Source: Amborella trichopoda (taxonomy: Eukaryota; Streptophyta; Magnoliopsida; Amborellales; Amborellaceae). From it: a stretch of 64,000 nucleotides of DNA. Position numbers and translations under genes: made by a program. Shown here in pieces: positions 22,601-33,430 of the stretch (the stretch's first letter is position 1; each line of letters begins with the position of its first letter). The notes below the pieces were generated by a model that saw only the letters and a list, made by a program, of their open reading frames with translations, was not told where the DNA came from and made no database searches. The stretch lies in contig NW_006498435.1 of assembly GCF_000471905.2 (NCBI RefSeq), positions 3,773,679-3,837,678 of the forward strand, given 5' to 3'.

Positions 22601-25254
22601 AGGTTACCTCGCTTGCTTCAGTGTGATTATGCCTTCCTGAAGCATTATAATGAAGGAGTAAAGGATATCGGTCATGTCGTCTTCCTCTTGAATACTTACA
22701 ACATGGGAGGCCTCGGCTGCCCCAAAGGCTTTCTTCAAGTCTTCAAGATTTATCTGACCATTCAGAATCAGGGTTTCAATAATATCCTTCAGTGTGTATC
22801 AATCATCTGTAGGATGATTGATCCTCCGATGGTAGGCACAATAATTCGCTTGAGTGTCAAGGATAGGTTGCTCAAGGAACTTGGTTTCTACAAGCAGGAT
22901 CATATTCTGTTCGAATAATAACTGGAAGAGCGCAGGGACACATTCCTTCTCGAAGGGGTAGAACTTATTATTATGCCTGGAGAAATAATCACCCCGTTCG
23001 AGGTTGGCCGGTGGGGGAACCCGATTATACGACTGTTGTTGCTTGCCAGCTTGGGCTGGTACCTTTGTTGTTCATAGTTTGGGAGGGGCCGTTCTTTGAA
23101 TCAGTGACCATGACAGTCGGACTGATTACTCCTTTATTTTGGCTGCCCGGTGTGTTATTCCGAGAGTTACCATTACCCTGTTGTTTGCTGAACTTGTAGA
23201 TGGTTGTCATGTCGCACCATGGTGGCATGATAGAATTTCTATGCGGACTGATTTAGAGATCAGATCTGACATGGAGGTTGGATTAGAGGCCTCAACATGT
23301 AGAGCGGTCTTGGGTCTCATGTTCTGCAAGTAAGTTTGGACTGCTTCCATCTCAGGCATGGGATTAGGATGACGAGAAGCCAAGTTTCTCCATCTTGATA
23401 TCAACTGATCTATGAGCTCATCGGGGTCTTGAGTCAAGGTGAGAAGTCCGATGGTTTAAACCTCTCTCTCAACCTCATAGAAGTATTGGTAGAATAACTT
23501 CTCCATTTCCTCCCACGTATGGACTAAGTTTGGAGGAAGTCGGGCATACCATTGAAATGCTGGGCCATCGAGGGTCTCGGCAAACTGTTGAAGAAGAAAT
23601 CTCCCGTCAGCAGCTATTTCTCGACATGCTGCCTGGAAGTGGGCAATACGCTGGTTTGGGGACGTGGTTCCATTGAATGAGGCAAACTTCCCCTTCTTAT
23701 ATTCTTATAAACTGATGGAAACGGGACCTGATCAATATACGAGGGGTATGGCCTTTGATAACGCGTTGCACCATGTATCCTTGGGATTTGTATGTTCTTT
23801 AGGCTATGGGTGACCATAGAGTCAATATCTGTCTAAGAGACTAGATGAGGGACATAATTGTCTTATGAGGTAGAGAGAGGGGCCTGCAGTGGAGGTGCAC
23901 CATCAAAGTGATGGGAATTGACCTCATGGTTAGCCGACTGGCGTGCAACATCAATATGATCGGTCTTTTCCATCATCGCACGCACCATATCCTCAAACTT
24001 GTTCCTGCACTCTTCTTGTGCATCACTAGGCTCGCTTACAACCATTACGCTGACCATTTCACTATGGAGGTCGACGTTAATGGCAACAGAGGGCTTGCAA
24101 ACTTGACGGGTCGTACGTGGTAAGTCATTCAGTAGGGGGACAACATGCCTTGATTGAACCCGACTCTTGTATGTTGATCGTGTTTAGATCGGTTCTCAAC
24201 GATCTTGGGACCGTGGCTGCTGAGCGGCTGGGTCTTTTTCTACAATAGTAACCACAGCATAGGGCTCATGGAGCTCTCTTTAGGCTTCATCGTCTAAAGG
24301 GGGTAGAAGGGATTCAGGTGAAGGGGGTCGTTTGAATTGGTCATTTTGACAGCCTTGGTCACCTCCCTAGTCAAAATTTGTAGACCTCTATCGCATTTAG
24401 CCTTGATGTTTTGTTGGACCTCATGCCAAAACTACGATCTAGATCGCGGCTAGTCAGCTCTTCTTGCGCAAGAGAGAGCTGTCGTCATCAGGTGCGGCAA
24501 TGGAAGAGGGCCAGGAGCTGGAGTTATCTTGTCGGGGAGGATGAAGGACTCGATCTTCCATCAGGTCGATGCCCCGATGTCTCTTGTGGGCTCGAGAGAC
24601 ATGACCAAAGTGACGAGACTGGTTTAAGATGGTACTCTTAGGGAAACCCTTCGAGTACCAAGGCTGAAGATGCTTGGTCGACGAAGAAGGAGTGGGCAAA
24701 AGCAAGGTTGACTCATAAGGAGGCCTAAGTCGCGGGCGCGAGTGCGTCTGTGATGGCGAAGTGTGTGCGCCCCTTGAAGTAGGGCCACAGATAACTTGGG
24801 GGTCAACCTGAGCTCGAACAAGTGGTCTGACATGTGTCTGCAAGAGAATAGGTGTAGGCTTGTCCCTTACAGCGTGCGCTCGTGTGTGCAGAGTAGGAGG
24901 ATGAGAAGGTTGTCTCCTGTGTAGTCAACTTGGCGTAGCAATGGTGTTACTCCGAGCAATGACATGCATATGAGAAGCGTGCGCAGGACCTGGCCTTGGA
25001 AGGTTCAATCTTGGACCCACAACCCTTGTGGTGTGTGTGAGGGGTGGAGACCCTGAGGTTTCCGCCTCGATGTGTTGAGCCTCTAGGGATATAGACTGAT
25101 GGTGTAGAAATGTGTGGGGTAGCCTTATGGCGACCCACAGAAGCAATGGCTTGTTTGCCTTTTGTAGAAAAGGACTAGGCAGCCTTTCGATGTACCTCAT
25201 GAATACGACTGGCAAGTGACTTGTCGGTGGCTGGGTGCATGTTGTGTGTAGCAA
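19687..25254 (-). pseudogene. Sense gag-protease region of A
   Basis: Read on the minus strand the parts are: an Arg/His/Pro-rich leader frame (24.4-25.25 kb; GRHKATPHI and IPRGSTHRG); gag core (about 23.2-24.1 kb; LISRWRNLASRHPNPMPE, conserved with B and C); two zinc-knuckle-like motifs (YCAYHRRINHPT near 22.85 kb and WCPYHQIRGHYLSEC near 22.57 kb); a retropepsin-like protease with IMLDGGSTVNLIS (near 20.89 kb); then RPWLHDQG (near 20.7 kb) and a conserved tail with KHLKEF. Gag packages RNA and the protease cuts the polyprotein. No reverse transcriptase, RNase H or integrase follows: the region ends about 130 bp from the antisense stop. It has many breaks (more than ten). Confidence 0.85.
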
Positions 25255-25583
25255 CAGAAGTGCTTCTTATGTAGGGCACCTTGGTGGAGTTTCCACTTGA
25301 GCGAGGAGATGTTAGTGAGGGACCTTTAAGTCCCGCCTCACACCGATCCAAGTTAATACTTGGGAGCTAGACAAGGGGTCTTTGCTCAAGAGGATGGTTG
25401 GGAACGATGTTGAAGGAACTTGTTCTCTAGGGACATTCTAAAATACAGCGATAAAAAAATCCTCGATCCAGTTAAATGCATTACAAAACCTGCAAGCCAT
25501 AATAAAATGTGAAAAGACAATGGAAGCAGATACTAAAAGAAGAAACTAGCCAAACAAGAACGATCCATTTAAGGGGTAGTAAA
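25255..25583 (-). other. A: leader between PBS and gag
   Basis: Noncoding spacer. It begins after the PBS with a phrase (TTTACTACCCCTTAAATGG on the minus strand) that is also found just after the PBS in B and C. No gene is visible. Confidence 0.65.
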
Positions 25584-25601
25584 TCCCTAGTGGAGTCGCT
25601 A
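25584..25601 (-). other. A: primer binding site, tRNA-Arg type
   Basis: The minus strand reads TAGCGACTCCACTAGGGA, three bases after the LTR end. It is close to the complement of the plant tRNA-Arg 3' end (TGGCGACTCTGCTGGGGA). Ogre and many Tat-type elements use tRNA-Arg. B has the same 3-nt gap. Confidence 0.85.
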
Positions 25602-26339
25602 AGTTGGTTAGGTGCCTTGGTCTCGCCCTCCGGATCCTTTGGGGATCGGGCGACGCACATCTAGGGTTTCGAGGGAAGACCCGTGACGTTTTTGAAATTG
25701 CTCTCTCAAGTACCTCGTTCGAAAACGGGGGCAGGTATTACCAACCGGTGCGATATCATGAAGAAAGCCCCCTAGTAATAAAACTGGTTCGGAATCACCT
25801 CCCTTGGCATATATTCTTCTTATTTTCTACTTTTTTGCAATCACATACATATATGGCAAAGGTTATAAGACAGGTGCGTCAAACCTCACCCTATTCCTCT
25901 TTGATGAACGTACATAAGCATGCACATTCAAAAAGAAGAAAGAAAGACAGGGGAGAAAAGAATTCGACTAAGCGATAGGGTTAGAGCAGTTACTAGGCTG
26001 GTGGATAATTGGCATGACATGGTAGCAACACGGGCTCGGTAATGAAGACCGGCTCATGGGATCACAACTCGACGTCGTTACCAGTACCGACTAGCTAAGC
26101 ACGATGGTCGGTCTGTCGTGGCAATAAGGCGGGCCAAGTAATCCTGGCACAACAAGATTACAGCTAGGCGACAAGACTAACATGAGAGGCTAACCTCAAT
26201 CCCTCTTAGTCGAACGAAAGAGTAGCAGAAGTAAGGTATGAGGAAAGAATAAGAAGAGAAGAAGAGAAAGAAGGAAGGAGGGAGAAGAAGGGAAGAGAAG
26301 AATATGAAAGATGAGAGGATAAAGGAGAGAGAGATGGAA

Positions 26340-26995
26340 GGAAGGCACAGTCGGAGCTAAGCATTGCCGACTCTGTTGTACAGAGGAGAAGAGAGAGGAG
26401 ACGCAGTTGGCGTTAGGCTTCACCGACTGACAAAGGAGGAGAGAGGAAACCTGTCAATGCTAAAATTCACCGACTGACAAAAGAGGGGAGAGAAAACCAG
26501 TCGACACTAGCCTTCACCTACTTATAAAAGAGGAGAGAAAAAATCAATCAGCGCTAGGCTCCACCGGCTGATAGAAGAGGAGCGAGAAAATTAGGTTGAT
26601 GCTAGGCTTCACCGACTGACAGAAGATGAGAGAGAAATTCAGTCGATGCTAAGTTTCAGCGACTGACAGAAGAACTTTGAGAAATCCAGTCGGTGTTGGG
26701 TCTCGACAACTGACAGAATAAGAGAGAAATCCAGTTGGCACTGGGTCTCGTCGACTGACAGAAGAAGAGTGAGAAAACCAATCGACACTAAGTTTTGTCG
26801 ATTGACAAAAGAAGAGAGAGAAATCCAGTCGGTGCTAAATCTAGCCGATTGATAAGAGAAGAGAGAAAAAATCAGGCGGTGCTAAGTTTCATCAACTGAC
26901 AGAAGAAGATAGAGAAATCTAGTTGGTGTTGGGTCTCCCCAACCGACAGAAGAAGAGCGAAAAAACCAATTGGCGTTAGGCCTCACCAGTTGCAT
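26340..26995. repeat. A 5' LTR: U5 hairpin array
   Basis: About 13 copies of the 47-50-bp unit described at 8,930-9,600, with the arms CACCGACTG and CAGTCGGTG. Copies are more diverged here; several have mismatches in one arm matched by G-U pairs in RNA. Confidence 0.86.
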
Positions 26996-27535
26996 TAGAA
27001 GGGGATAAATGGAGATAGAGCTGAGAAGAAGAGAGAGAAAGAGATAAAGACAAGAAGAGAGGATGAGAGGATGAGAGAGAAAGAGATAGAGACAAGAAGA
27101 GAAGATGAGAGAGAGATAGAGATGAGAAGATAATATGAGAGAGAAGAGATAAAGATGAGAAGAGAGGAGAGAGAAATAGAGATGAGAAGAGAAGATGAGA
27201 CAGAAAGAGATAAAGATGAGAAGAGAGGATGAGAGAAAAATAGAGATGAGAAGAAAAGATGGGAGAGAAAGTGAAAGGCGAGAAGAGAGGATGAGAGAAA
27301 TAGAGAGAAGAAGAGAAGATGAAGAGAAAGAGATAAAGATGAGAAGAGAGGATGTGAGAGAAATAGAGACGAGAAGAGAGCATGAAAGAGAAATAGAGAT
27401 GATAAGAGAAGATAAGAGAGAAAGAGATAAAGATGAGAAGAGAGGATGAGAGAGAAATAAAAACGAGAGGAGAAGATGAGAGAGAAAGAGATAAAGATAA
27501 GAAAAAATGGGAGAAGAGAGAAAAGAGGGGAGGAG
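26996..27535. repeat. A 5' LTR: AG-rich array
   Basis: About 14 copies of the 33-36-bp purine unit described at 9,601-10,075. Frames such as the minus-strand hydrophobic one at 26,976-27,383 are translations of this array and are not genes. Confidence 0.9.
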
Positions 27536-28357
27536 AGAGAAAGTTACCTACCCAATGGGTACCAGCCCCTTTCTTCTCTCTCCTCTCTCCCTCTCGAAGA
27601 TGTACTCACAAACTCAAGCAGGAATGGAAATTTTATTGAATCAATTAAAAATGAACCGAACCTCTTTATAATTTAGCTTTGCACTAAAATATGGGTACAC
27701 GCCCAAAAACCTAGTTAGAATTAAAGATAATTACAATTTAATTGAATTAGAAGAAATTCTAAAAATGGGTACAAAAAGACTGTTTTTCCCTTTGCTAACA
27801 ATGTGTGAAATTCTAGAACAGTCTGTGCTGCTGCCCGAGAACTTGTGTGATCTTTCATGGCAAACCCGAGGTCGTTCTGATGCCCATTTGATCAAAAGAT
27901 TATTATTTTCTTGTAGGGCTCGGCATGACGATCATTTTGATACTAACTTCGAGCCAAGAATTATGTTTTTGATGCATGATTATGAGACTTAAATCTTGGA
28001 TGAATCTTGAAAACTTCGGATCGATTGTGTGCTCGTTCCTTGATGTTTCATGATGATCCATATGGGTTTTTTACCGTGTCAGATCCAATAGCAGCGGTTC
28101 CACAGCTGTTTTAGCTATAAATATGGGGTCCATTTCAGGGTGTTAAAGACCAATTTCGCTGAAATTGTTTCTTTGTGTTCACTGCCTTAAACATGTCTGA
28201 TCGTGATAAAACTTGGCAGGTGGTATTTTGAAATGCTGATGACAATCATGAGCAATTCTGGGGCCATTCTGAGGCTATAGGGAATTTCCATTGTTTTGTA
28301 GACTTTATTGACCTGCTTCCTACGAAGGACCAAGGTGCTGAAAAATACGCTCAAACA

Positions 28358-28362
28358 ACTGA
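28358..28362. repeat. Target site duplication of A, right copy (eroded)
   Basis: ACTGA, followed directly by CCTAAAAG, where C's LTR text resumes; compare GCCGACCTAAAAT near 63,737. See the left copy at 8,077-8,081. Confidence 0.62.
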
Positions 28363-29781
28363 CCTAAAAGTTTCTCTCTCTTTCCTCCCTCTCTCAAGAT
28401 GCAACTCAACAATGAGAAAATATTGAAATTTTACTAAGCAAAGTTCGGTCTTTGTATAATGAGAGTATGTGATATATATAGAGTTTGCCCAAACATGGGT
28501 GGATTGATCAAAATTAAACCTTATTGCTAAAAATTAAGATTTAATTGAATTAAATAAAATAGGAAAATAGGGTGTAAAATGACCGATTTACCCCTTCCTA
28601 ACAACTGGGAAAATTACAGAGCAGTCCTTGCTGCTACCCTAGAACGTGTGTGATCTTTCATGGATGATCCGAGGTTGCTCTAGTGTTTATTTGTTCGAAA
28701 GATGATTGTTTTCTTGTAGGGCTTGGTATAGCGATCGGTTTGATACCAACTTCGAGCCATGGATCGTGTTTTTAAGCCATGATCATGTGACTTAAAATTT
28801 GAATGAATCTTGCAAACTTCTGATCGATCGTGTGCTCATTCTTTGATGTTTTTTCTGTGATTTCTATGTTGGATCATATTGAGTATGCCGTCACGGTCAC
28901 GTGGCAACAAACGCATTAGATTTAGTGCCCGAACGAAGATTTCACAACTTTTGAGTTTTGGCCGTAATCTAGAATTTCAATGCCAAATTTTACAGCCACT
29001 TCATTGACTTCGTGTGTAAAATCTGACCGTTTGTCATGCACGAGAAATAGACTAGTGATAGTCATGGACCTTACACACGCGACGCAACTGGTTTTATGTC
29101 AATCAAGCTCGCGAGCATCGTGATTTTCCCACTCGAGCGAGGCGTGTCATTGCTGATTTTTCCGCAACTTTCATCACGGATCAGCAACTTCTCTTTAGCT
29201 TTTCTTCGCGTTTGGGCGTCATCACAAGATGTGCCACATATCAAAATGCTCCTCTCGACTAGACGAACTTGCTCACAAAATTTGAGCACGATCTGACTTC
29301 ACAGTAGTGAGATATGTGCGTCACAAGTCATTGTTCGTGACTACCCCTTTGATGTTGATTACTTGCAGGATGGCCGCACAGTAATAGTGTGCAGTTCCTC
29401 TTGTTTTGATCTTTTACTCATAACTTCTTCCTGGAGTATCTGTTTAAGTTGAAATTTGATCCCTAAGGGTTTTTAACCGTGCCGGATCCAATGGAAATAG
29501 TCCTACATCTTTTTGACACACCAAAAATATAGTTCTAGTTACCGTTTCAGGGTGCGAGTGAATGATTCTGCTGAAATTGTTTCTCAATCTGCACTGCCTT
29601 AAACATGTCAAAATGCGACGAAACTTGGCAAGAGACTTTTTGAAGTCCTTATGAGGATCTTAACCTGTTCTGCGGCCATTTTGAGACTATCTAAATTTCC
29701 ATTGTTTGTCAGGCTTTATTGATCGGCTTCTCTTTTTATTTCATATCGAGAACCCATGGTGTTGAAAAATGTCTTCAAACA
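28363..29781 (-). mobile_element. C: 3' LTR, U3-R part
   Basis: Continues C's LTR after A. In element orientation it runs from the LTR start at 29,781 (TGTTTGAAGACATTTTTCA) through U3 to a TATA-like run (TATATATA, 28,473-28,480). The opening 265 bp on the plus strand match 63,738-64,000 closely. A U3 of the same type is seen in A and B, so this LTR half is shared by the superfamily. No genes. Confidence 0.9.
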
Positions 29782-29943
29782 GCATGCCCCCACCAAATGT
29801 TTTGTTTTGAGAGAAGTAAGAAGGACAAAATTGGAAAAAATATGTTGTAACTAGGATGCCCAGATATTTGGATGCAATGTACAGGTCCATCCATGGAGAC
29901 TTTAGGGGGAGAAGAGACTTTGAGGAATCTTTTCGTGGTCCTC
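29782..29943 (-). other. C: polypurine tract and 3' internal end
   Basis: The minus strand shows GGTGGGGGCATGC next to the LTR start, the counterpart of the tract in A and B. The rest matches A at 11,545-11,770. Sequence breaks off at the B target duplication and resumes at 49,699. Confidence 0.78.
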
Positions 29944-29948
29944 ACCCT
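29944..29948. repeat. Target site duplication of B, left copy
   Basis: ACCCT directly before the B 5' LTR start; an identical ACCCT follows the 3' LTR end at 49,694-49,698. The corresponding uninterrupted text in A (near 11,765) has a single related copy (GTCCTCAGCCTCG), as expected for an empty site. Confidence 0.88.
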
Positions 29949-31244
29949 TGTTTGAACGTATTTTTCATCACCTTGGTCCTTGGTAGGAAGCAGGTCAATA
30001 AAGCATACAAAACAGTGGAAAATTCCTGAAAGTCTCAGAATGGCCCCAGAATTTCTCAAGATCATCATCAGCACTTCAAGAGACCACCTTCCAAGTTTCA
30101 TCACGATCAAACATGTCTAAGGCAAGGAACACAAAGAAATAGTTTTTTGAAAAATTCGCCTCTAACACCCTGAAATAGACCCTACAAATGAAGCTACAAT
30201 TTCGACGTCTCAAATCCCTATGGGACCATCGCCATTGGATCCAACACGGTCGAAAACCCCTTTGGGCAATGTTTCAGCTTGATTAGACACTCCAAAACAA
30301 AGATATGAGCAAAACATTGAAACATGAGAGGCCGCACACTATTCCCGTATGACCTCACTGCACCAAAACACCATTAAAGGTGGTTGTTTTTACAATCACA
30401 GGCAGTCACTTTTGAGGCCCATAACTCACTCATTCCAAATCAAATTGCTCGTAAATTTGGTGAGCGTATTCGTCCCATCAAGACGAACAATTCGATATAT
30501 GGCACGCCTCTAGACGATATCCGAGTAGGAAGAAAATCTAGAGAAAAGTAGCCGATCCATGAAAAATTTGTTGATAATTTAGTAGAGACACGCCTCGCCT
30601 GATGAACCAAATCACGACGCTCACGCAACAAATCGATGCAAAACCAATTCCATTGTGTGCGTAAGGTTTAGGGCTATCATTGGACCGAACCACATACATG
30701 ATGAACAGTCAGATTTCGTGCACGACACCGACAAAGTTCTTGAAATTTTGGCCGCTAGATTCTAGATTCCAACTAAAACTCAAAAGTTGTGAAATCTTCA
30801 TTCAAGCTCCAAATCACGTTCTTATTGTTGTCGCGTAAAATTGATGACATGATTAGTGCGCTACGATGAAGAAATCATAAAAAAAACATTAAGGAAAGAT
30901 CACACTACATATTCGAAGTTTTCAAGATTCAAACAAAGTTCAAGTCTCGTGATCTGACTCTAAAACATGATTCATGGCTCGAAGTTGGTATCAAAACAAT
31001 CGTCATTTTGAGCCCTATAAGAAAAGAATAATTTTTCAATCACACGGGCATCAGAACAATCCCAGGCTAGACACAAAAGATCACACAAGTTCGCAGGCAG
31101 CCATAGGGACTGTTCTAGAATTCTACACATTAGGAAAAGGGAAAACAACCTTTTTGCACCCATTTTTAGAATTTCTTTTAATTCAATTGAATCTGATTTT
31201 TTAGGTCTAATTTTGATCAATCTACGCATGTTTGGGCACCACTC

Positions 31245-31252
31245 TATATAAA
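31245..31252 (+). promoter_or_regulatory. B 5' LTR TATA box (sense promoter)
   Basis: TATATAAA in CTCTATATAAAGAAGC; transcription would begin about 30 bp downstream. The same box is at 48,098-48,105 in the 3' LTR, where AATAAA (48,172-48,177) marks the likely end of R. The genomic RNA would thus carry the whole U5 array before the PBS. Confidence 0.78.
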
Positions 31253-31392
31253 GAAGCACTACCTCATTGTAAAAAAAGACATAAACCCTCGGCCTTCAAT
31301 TGATTTTTGAGAACATTGATTAAAATTTTTGATTCCTTGCTTGAGCCTGTGAGTACGTCTTGGAGAGAGAAAGAGGAACGAGAAAAAAAGGG

Positions 31393-31530
31393 TAGGCAAC
31401 TCTCTCTCTTCTCTCTCTTCCCTCTCTCTCTTCTCTCTCTTTCTCTCTTCTCTCTCCTTTCTCTCTCTTCTCTCTCTCTCTGTTTCTCTCTTCTCTCTCA
31501 CACACTTTCTTTCTTTCTCTCTCTTCATCT
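31393..31530. repeat. CT-rich low-complexity block (B 5' LTR)
   Basis: Mostly CTCTCTCTTC-type pyrimidine repeats. It is the counterpart of the purine array of A (same strand sense: pyrimidine in the element RNA) and of 48,260-48,392. Translations on both strands are low-complexity. Confidence 0.88.
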
Positions 31531-31539
31531 ATCTGTCGA

Positions 31540-32260
31540 CAAGACTTAGTGTCCGTTGATCTTCTCTCTCTTCGTCTATCAGGCGGTGAGAGCTTACACC
31601 GGTTGGTTTTCTCTCTCTTCATCTATCAGTCGATAAGACTTAGTGTCGATTGATCTTCTCTCTCTTCGTCTATCTATCGATGAGAGCTTGCACCGGTTGG
31701 TTTTCTCTCTCTTCCTCTATCAGTTGACGAGAGCTAGTGTCAATTGGTCTTCTCTCTCTTCTTCTATCAATCAATGGTCTTCTCTCTCTTCTTTTATCAA
31801 TCAACGAGACTTAGTGTCGGTTGGTTTTCTCTCTCTTCTTTTGACAACTGACGAGACTAAGCACCGATTGGCTTTCTCTCTCTTCTTTTATCAATTGGCA
31901 AGACCTAGCACTAGTTGGCTTTCTCTCTCTTCTTCTGGCAACTGGCGAGACCTAACGCCCATTGTCTTTCTCTCTATTCTTCTATCAACTTGCGAGACCT
32001 AGCACAGGTTGGCTTTCTCTCTCTTCTTTTATCAACTGGTGAGACCTAGCGTCCGGTGGCCTTTTCTCTCTTCTTCTGATGACTGTTGAGACCTAGCGTC
32101 GGTTGGCCTCCTCTCTCTTCTTCTGTCAACTGGTGAGACCTAAAGCTGGTTGGCTTTCTCTCTCTTCTTCTATCAGTTGGCGAGACCTAACGCCAGTTTG
32201 TTCTTTTCCTCTCTCAACCATCTTCTGATATAGTCGGCAATGTCTAGCACCGACTGCATC
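31540..32260. repeat. B 5' LTR: U5 hairpin array, about 50-bp unit
   Basis: About 14 copies of a unit of the form CAACTGGTG-AGACCTAG-CACCAGTTG followed by GCTTTCTCTCTCTTCTTCTA. Within each unit the two 9-base arms are near-complements around an 8-base loop. On the minus strand the core reads CAACCGGCACTAGGTCTC, akin to the arrays flanking the antisense promoter. Confidence 0.88.
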
Positions 32261-32975
32261 TTCTCTCCCTTCTTCTTTTTAACCCTTATTCTGCTTCTCT
32301 CTCGTTCGACCAAAAGGGAATGAGGTTAGCATCTCATGGCAATCTTGTCGTCTAGCCGTAATGTTGTTACGCCAAGATCACTTGGCCCACTTTACTGCCA
32401 CAACAGACTGACCATCGTACCTAGCGAGTCGATATTGGCAATAACGTTTAATAACGATCCCGTGAGCCGGTCTCATTTACCGAGATGGTTTTGCCACCAC
32501 GTTATGTCAATTATCCACCAGCCTAGTCATTGCCCTGACCTTCTCGCATGGTACAATCCTTCTCTCCCCCTATAGCTCTTTCCTCTATTTGAATACGCAT
32601 GCTCACATACATTCATAAAAGAGGAAAAGGGTGAGGCCTAACCCACCTATCCCATAACCTTTGCCATATATGTGTGTGATTGTAGAAAGAAATAAATAAG
32701 AAGAATACGAGCCAAGGGAGGTGATTCCGAACCAGTTTCATTACTGGGGGCTTTCTTCATGATCGAAGAGGGCACCAACGCAATTCAGCCTAAGTAAGTC
32801 CCGAACCCACCTTTTAAATTCCTCTCTCACCTGTTGGTAACACCTGCCCCCATTATTGAAAGAGCTTCCCGAGAGAGTGAACTCACGAACGTCCTGGGTC
32901 TTCCCCGAAACCCGAGACGCAAGCCACCCGATCCCCCAGAGATCTAGTGGGCGAGATCGAGGCACCTAACCAGCT

Positions 32976-32994
32976 TGGCGACTCCATTGGGGAC
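32976..32994 (+). other. B: primer binding site, tRNA-Arg type
   Basis: TGGCGACTCCATTGGGGAC begins three bases after the LTR end. It matches the complement of the plant tRNA-Arg 3' end at 16 of the first 19 bases or so (only the middle differs). Confidence 0.88.
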
Positions 32995-33430
32995 TTACTA
33001 CCCCTAAGTCGGATTGTTCTTGTTTGGCTAGTTTCTTCTTTATCTGCTTTCATCATCTCTTCACATTCACTTATGACTGCTGGGTTCTATAACCCATTCA
33101 GCCGGATAGGGGATTTTCTTATTCCCTTATTCGAGTGTGTCTCTAGGGACCAAGGTCTTTTGACTTCGTTCCCGACCATCCTCTTGAGCAAAGACCTTTT
33201 GTCTAGCTCCCAGGTCTTAACCTGGACCTGTGTAAGGAGGGACTTGAAGGTCCCCCACTCCTCATCTCTTAGCTCCGGTGAAAATTCCACCAAGGCGCCT
33301 TGAATAGGCGGCACTTATGTTGCCCCACACAACATGCACCCAGCCATCAGGAAGTCACTTACTGGTGATGTTTCTGAGGTACGTAGGAAGGCTGCCTAGT
33401 CCCTTTCTGTAAAAGGCAAGTGAGTTGTCA
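32995..33430 (+). other. B: leader between PBS and gag
   Basis: A noncoding leader, similar in order and wording to those of A and C. A conserved phrase follows the PBS (TTACTACCCCTAAGTCGG here). Nothing else is recognisable. Confidence 0.6.

Larger units (their letters stand above)
8082..28357 (-). mobile_element. Element A: about 20.3-kb non-autonomous Ty3/gypsy element inserted in the 3' LTR of C
   Basis: Minus-strand element with both LTRs (3' LTR 8,082-11,531; 5' LTR 25,605-28,357). LTR ends in element orientation are TGTTTGARCGTATTTTTCA at the start and CACCTAACCA at the end. PBS is at 25,584-25,601 and the polypurine tract at 11,532-11,544. Internal order along the sense strand: leader frame, gag, protease, conserved tail, then an antisense PMD gene and several tandem arrays. 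The whole internal region is accounted for without reverse transcriptase or integrase. It is structurally complete at its ends but broken in coding parts (well over ten breaks). LTRs differ by about 12% by eye outside arrays and differ in length. Confidence 0.92.
25605..28357 (-). mobile_element. A: 5' LTR
   Basis: Starts on the plus strand with TGGTTAGGTGCC and ends with ACGCTCAAACA, matching 8,082-11,531 but about 0.7 kb shorter. Contains the same U5 arrays and AATAAA at 27,632-27,637 (minus strand). The next base begins the eroded target duplication, after which C resumes. Confidence 0.92.
29949..32972 (+). mobile_element. B: 5' LTR
   Basis: Runs from TGTTTGAACGTATTTTTCA to CACCTAACCA. 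U3 spans about 29.95-31.27 kb, R is short, and U5 is about 1.6 kb with a CT-rich block, a hairpin array and a conserved 0.7-kb end (32.27-32.97 kb) shared with A. A 1.6-kb U5 is very long for an LTR element. No genes. Confidence 0.93.

Noticed and set aside
26976-27383. Minus-strand frame rich in Ser, Leu and Phe resembling a membrane protein.
   Set aside because: It is the pyrimidine strand of the AG-rich LTR array; composition alone makes it look hydrophobic.
31259-31622. Frames rich in Arg/Glu (minus) or Ser/Leu (plus) near the B 5' LTR.
   Set aside because: Low-complexity translation of CTCTCTC repeats in U5.
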